63,305 nucleotides of DNA from CAYQQQ01 sp964420125 (GTDB taxonomy: Bacteria; Actinomycetota; Acidimicrobiia; Acidimicrobiales; Microtrichaceae), in NCBI GenBank assembly GCA_964420125.1, contig CAYQQQ010000025.1:1-63305 (forward strand), in the 5' to 3' direction. This document shows, piece by piece, positions 62,367-63,305 of the stretch. The notes beneath the pieces are model-generated. The model had not been told where the DNA came from. It was given only the letters and a program-made list of their open reading frames with translations, and made no database searches. A program made the position numbers and the translations under genes. Each line of letters begins with the position of its first letter. The first letter of the stretch is position 1.

Positions 62367-62416
62367 ACTCTAGCAGCACGTTCATTGTCCACGTATACGT
62401 GAACAGTGAACGTGCT
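62367..62416. promoter_or_regulatory. -10 box and 42-bp palindrome before abiEi-like gene
   Basis: The palindrome spans 62375-62416 with 19 of 21 pairs matching: outer arms agcacgttca/tgaacgtgct, core cacgtatacgtg. It contains four copies of a TGAAC-type half-site, two per strand. The -10 (ACTCTA on plus, TAGAGT on minus) is next to it. AbiEi antitoxins repress their own promoter through inverted repeats. Confidence 0.75.
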
Positions 62417-62423
62417 CCCTGGG

Positions 62424-62465
62424 ACGATCTGGCAGACACCGCGATACAGGCGCGAACACCGAACG
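62424..62465 (+). repeat. Direct repeat copy B
   Basis: 42 bp, 39 identical to 59589-59630, beginning acgatctggcagac and ending gcgcgaacaccgaacg. It lies 8 bp from the palindrome. Confidence 0.75.
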
Positions 62466-62506
62466 CGTCGGGTCAAGGCCGCGGACGAGAGGCACTGTCG
62501 CTGGGC

Positions 62507-62666
62507 TCAGGCCGCGGTGTCTCGGCCGAGATGGACCGGGACGCTGCGCTCCTCGTCGTCGAAGACAGCGACGAGCTCGAGCCGCGCGCCGAGGGCTTCG
62601 AGGTACTGGCGCAGCGTCTACACCCGCACGTCGTCAGCGTGTTCGAGTTTGGAGATCGCACATGAG
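62507..62666 (-). pseudogene. HigA-like antitoxin 3' remnant
   Basis: In one minus-strand frame the DNA reads AISKLEHADDVRV, a stop (TAG, 62618-62620), then TLRQYLEALGARLELVAVF and DDEERSVPVHLG, ending at 62507. This is the second half of an XRE/HigA-type helix-turn-helix antitoxin, where the consensus has Ser at the stop. The 5' half is absent; an istA-like fragment is joined instead. Confidence 0.7.
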
Positions 62667-62790
62667 CAGCCGGATCCAACCCCGCCGCGCGAGCCGCGAC
62701 ACGAGCCCGCACCGTCTGATGATCAACCCCCGCCAACGCGGCCGCTGACCGATACGACCCCGTCAGGTCGTAGAACTCCAACATCTCCAT
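62661..62790 (-). mobile_element. IS21-like istA 5' fragment
   Basis: ATG 62790, with gaagga upstream, opens MEMLEFYDLTGSYRSAAALAGVDHQTVRARVAARAAGLDP, the N-terminal helix-turn-helix region of IS21-family (IstA) transposases. After about 42 codons the similarity stops at the HigA-like remnant. No DDE domain or istB is present and no clear terminal repeat was found. Confidence 0.6.
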
Positions 62791-62811
62791 GGTCTTGTCC
62801 TTCGGCAACAG

Positions 62812-62999
62812 GTCTCTCCCGACGCCGAGGCATGGGTCGCAGCATCGAGTCGCGTGGTCGCCGTGCTCGCTCAACGGCCTGCTGGCACGTAGGGCATCCT
62901 TCTCTTCAAACGCAGAGGCCCGCCGAAGCGGACCTCGCACCCAGCCACCGAAGCGACTGGGGGAATGCCCAACGTATCGCCCGGTCAGCGCTGACGGCG
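62812..62999. other. Non-coding stretch in island
   Basis: I see no gene in this stretch. It contains one perfect 12-bp palindrome, gtcagcgctgac (62984-62995), just after the stop of the last gene; its role is unknown. Confidence 0.4.
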
Positions 63000-63296
63000 T
63001 CAACCCGAGACGATCTGGGTGAGGAACGAATCGACGACGTTCACTGCGTTCTCCGGACGGCAGATGTCGCCCGCGATCTCGAGCTGGCCACCTCGCTCGT
63101 CGAGGCCCTGGCGAGGCCGGTCTTCCAGAAGTGACACGACGAAGAGCAGATCGGCCCCGGTCGGCGGGCGTCCTTCGACCCGCACCATCGTATGCTTGTC
63201 AACTCCCCGCGCCGTGAAGATGAGATCGAACATCGAGGTGTCGACGTTGATCCTCGCCTCCCACCGCCCACGGAGTGCTTCGACGAACCCGATCAT
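63000..63296 (-). CDS. Unknown small protein at window edge
   Basis: The frame from ATG 63296 gives 98 residues with mixed alpha/beta character (RWEARINVDTSMFDLIFTARG, LLFVVSLLEDRP, LEIAGDI). The frame stays open to the end of the window, so the true start may lie outside. I do not recognise a family. Confidence 0.45.
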   Translation of the reverse strand: MIGFVEALRGRWEARINVDTSMFDLIFTARGVDKHTMVRVEGRPPTGADLLFVVSLLEDRPRQGLDERGGQLEIAGDICRPENAVNVVDSFLTQIVSG

Positions 63297-63305
63297 CTGG
63301 CTGCC

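Noticed and set aside
62984..62995. 12-bp perfect palindrome gtcagcgctgac
   Set aside because: Short perfect palindromes are expected occasionally at this GC content, and no promoter or partner site is nearby.

Overview
The window is high-GC, gene-dense actinobacterial DNA. GTG starts are frequent, many stop and start codons overlap as GTGA or ATGA, and several starts look leaderless, with a TANNNT hexamer 6-8 nt upstream of ATG or GTG. The gene content (TMEM175-type channel, DUF2252, P450 paired with TetR, AurF-like diiron oxygenase, many organosulfate sulfatases, LAXTG-type cell-wall anchor) fits the class Acidimicrobiia or a relative. That placement is an inference from content and style, not from a marker gene.

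Layout. 1-5.7 kb: the end of an SbcC/SMC-like ATPase, converging with and overlapping a 1510-residue wall-anchored PKD protein. 5.8-8.8 kb: heme A synthase and an unusual ECF sigma factor that continues into a zinc-finger-like motif, a membrane helix and an outer domain. 8.8-16.5 kb: small housekeeping genes, a Tat-exported sulfatase with HEAT-like repeats, DUF2252, and a two-component system whose promoter carries a 15-bp-arm inverted repeat. 16.6-23.3 kb: membrane and lipoprotein genes, including an HExxH lipoprotein. 23.3-28.2 kb: larE-larB-larC for the nickel-pincer cofactor, facing a P1B-4-type metal ATPase. 28.3-32.1 kb: a SNF2 helicase with a possibly structured leader and a small basic partner. 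33.3-38.0 kb: P450/TetR, Arr-like rifampin ADP-ribosyltransferase, a VapBC-like pair and a diguanylate cyclase.

38.1-44.0 kb: an operon of an unknown protein, a lone CbiE-type methyltransferase and a type II DMSO-reductase-family molybdoenzyme, divergent from an AurF-like diiron oxygenase. 44.1-59.1 kb: a second VapBC, then one long minus-strand operon running from 58.3 to 44.7 kb. It encodes a solute-binding lipoprotein, DppB, a fused DppC-DppD, DppF, an alkylsulfatase-like MBL protein, a second molybdoenzyme and two formylglycine-type sulfatases. It is headed by a perfect 18-bp palindrome next to a TetR gene. The simplest reading is capture, import, desulfation and oxidation of an organosulfate. 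This is the best candidate in the window for an undescribed pathway.

59.4-63.3 kb is a probable integrated-element end. A 3' half of tRNA-Met(CAT), still followed by its terminator, marks the junction. Beyond it lie an AbiE-like cassette with a 42-bp promoter palindrome, a frameshifted AbiEii, a small-protein family present as one intact and one frameshifted copy, a 42-bp direct repeat, and a scar joining an IS21-like istA fragment to a HigA-like remnant.
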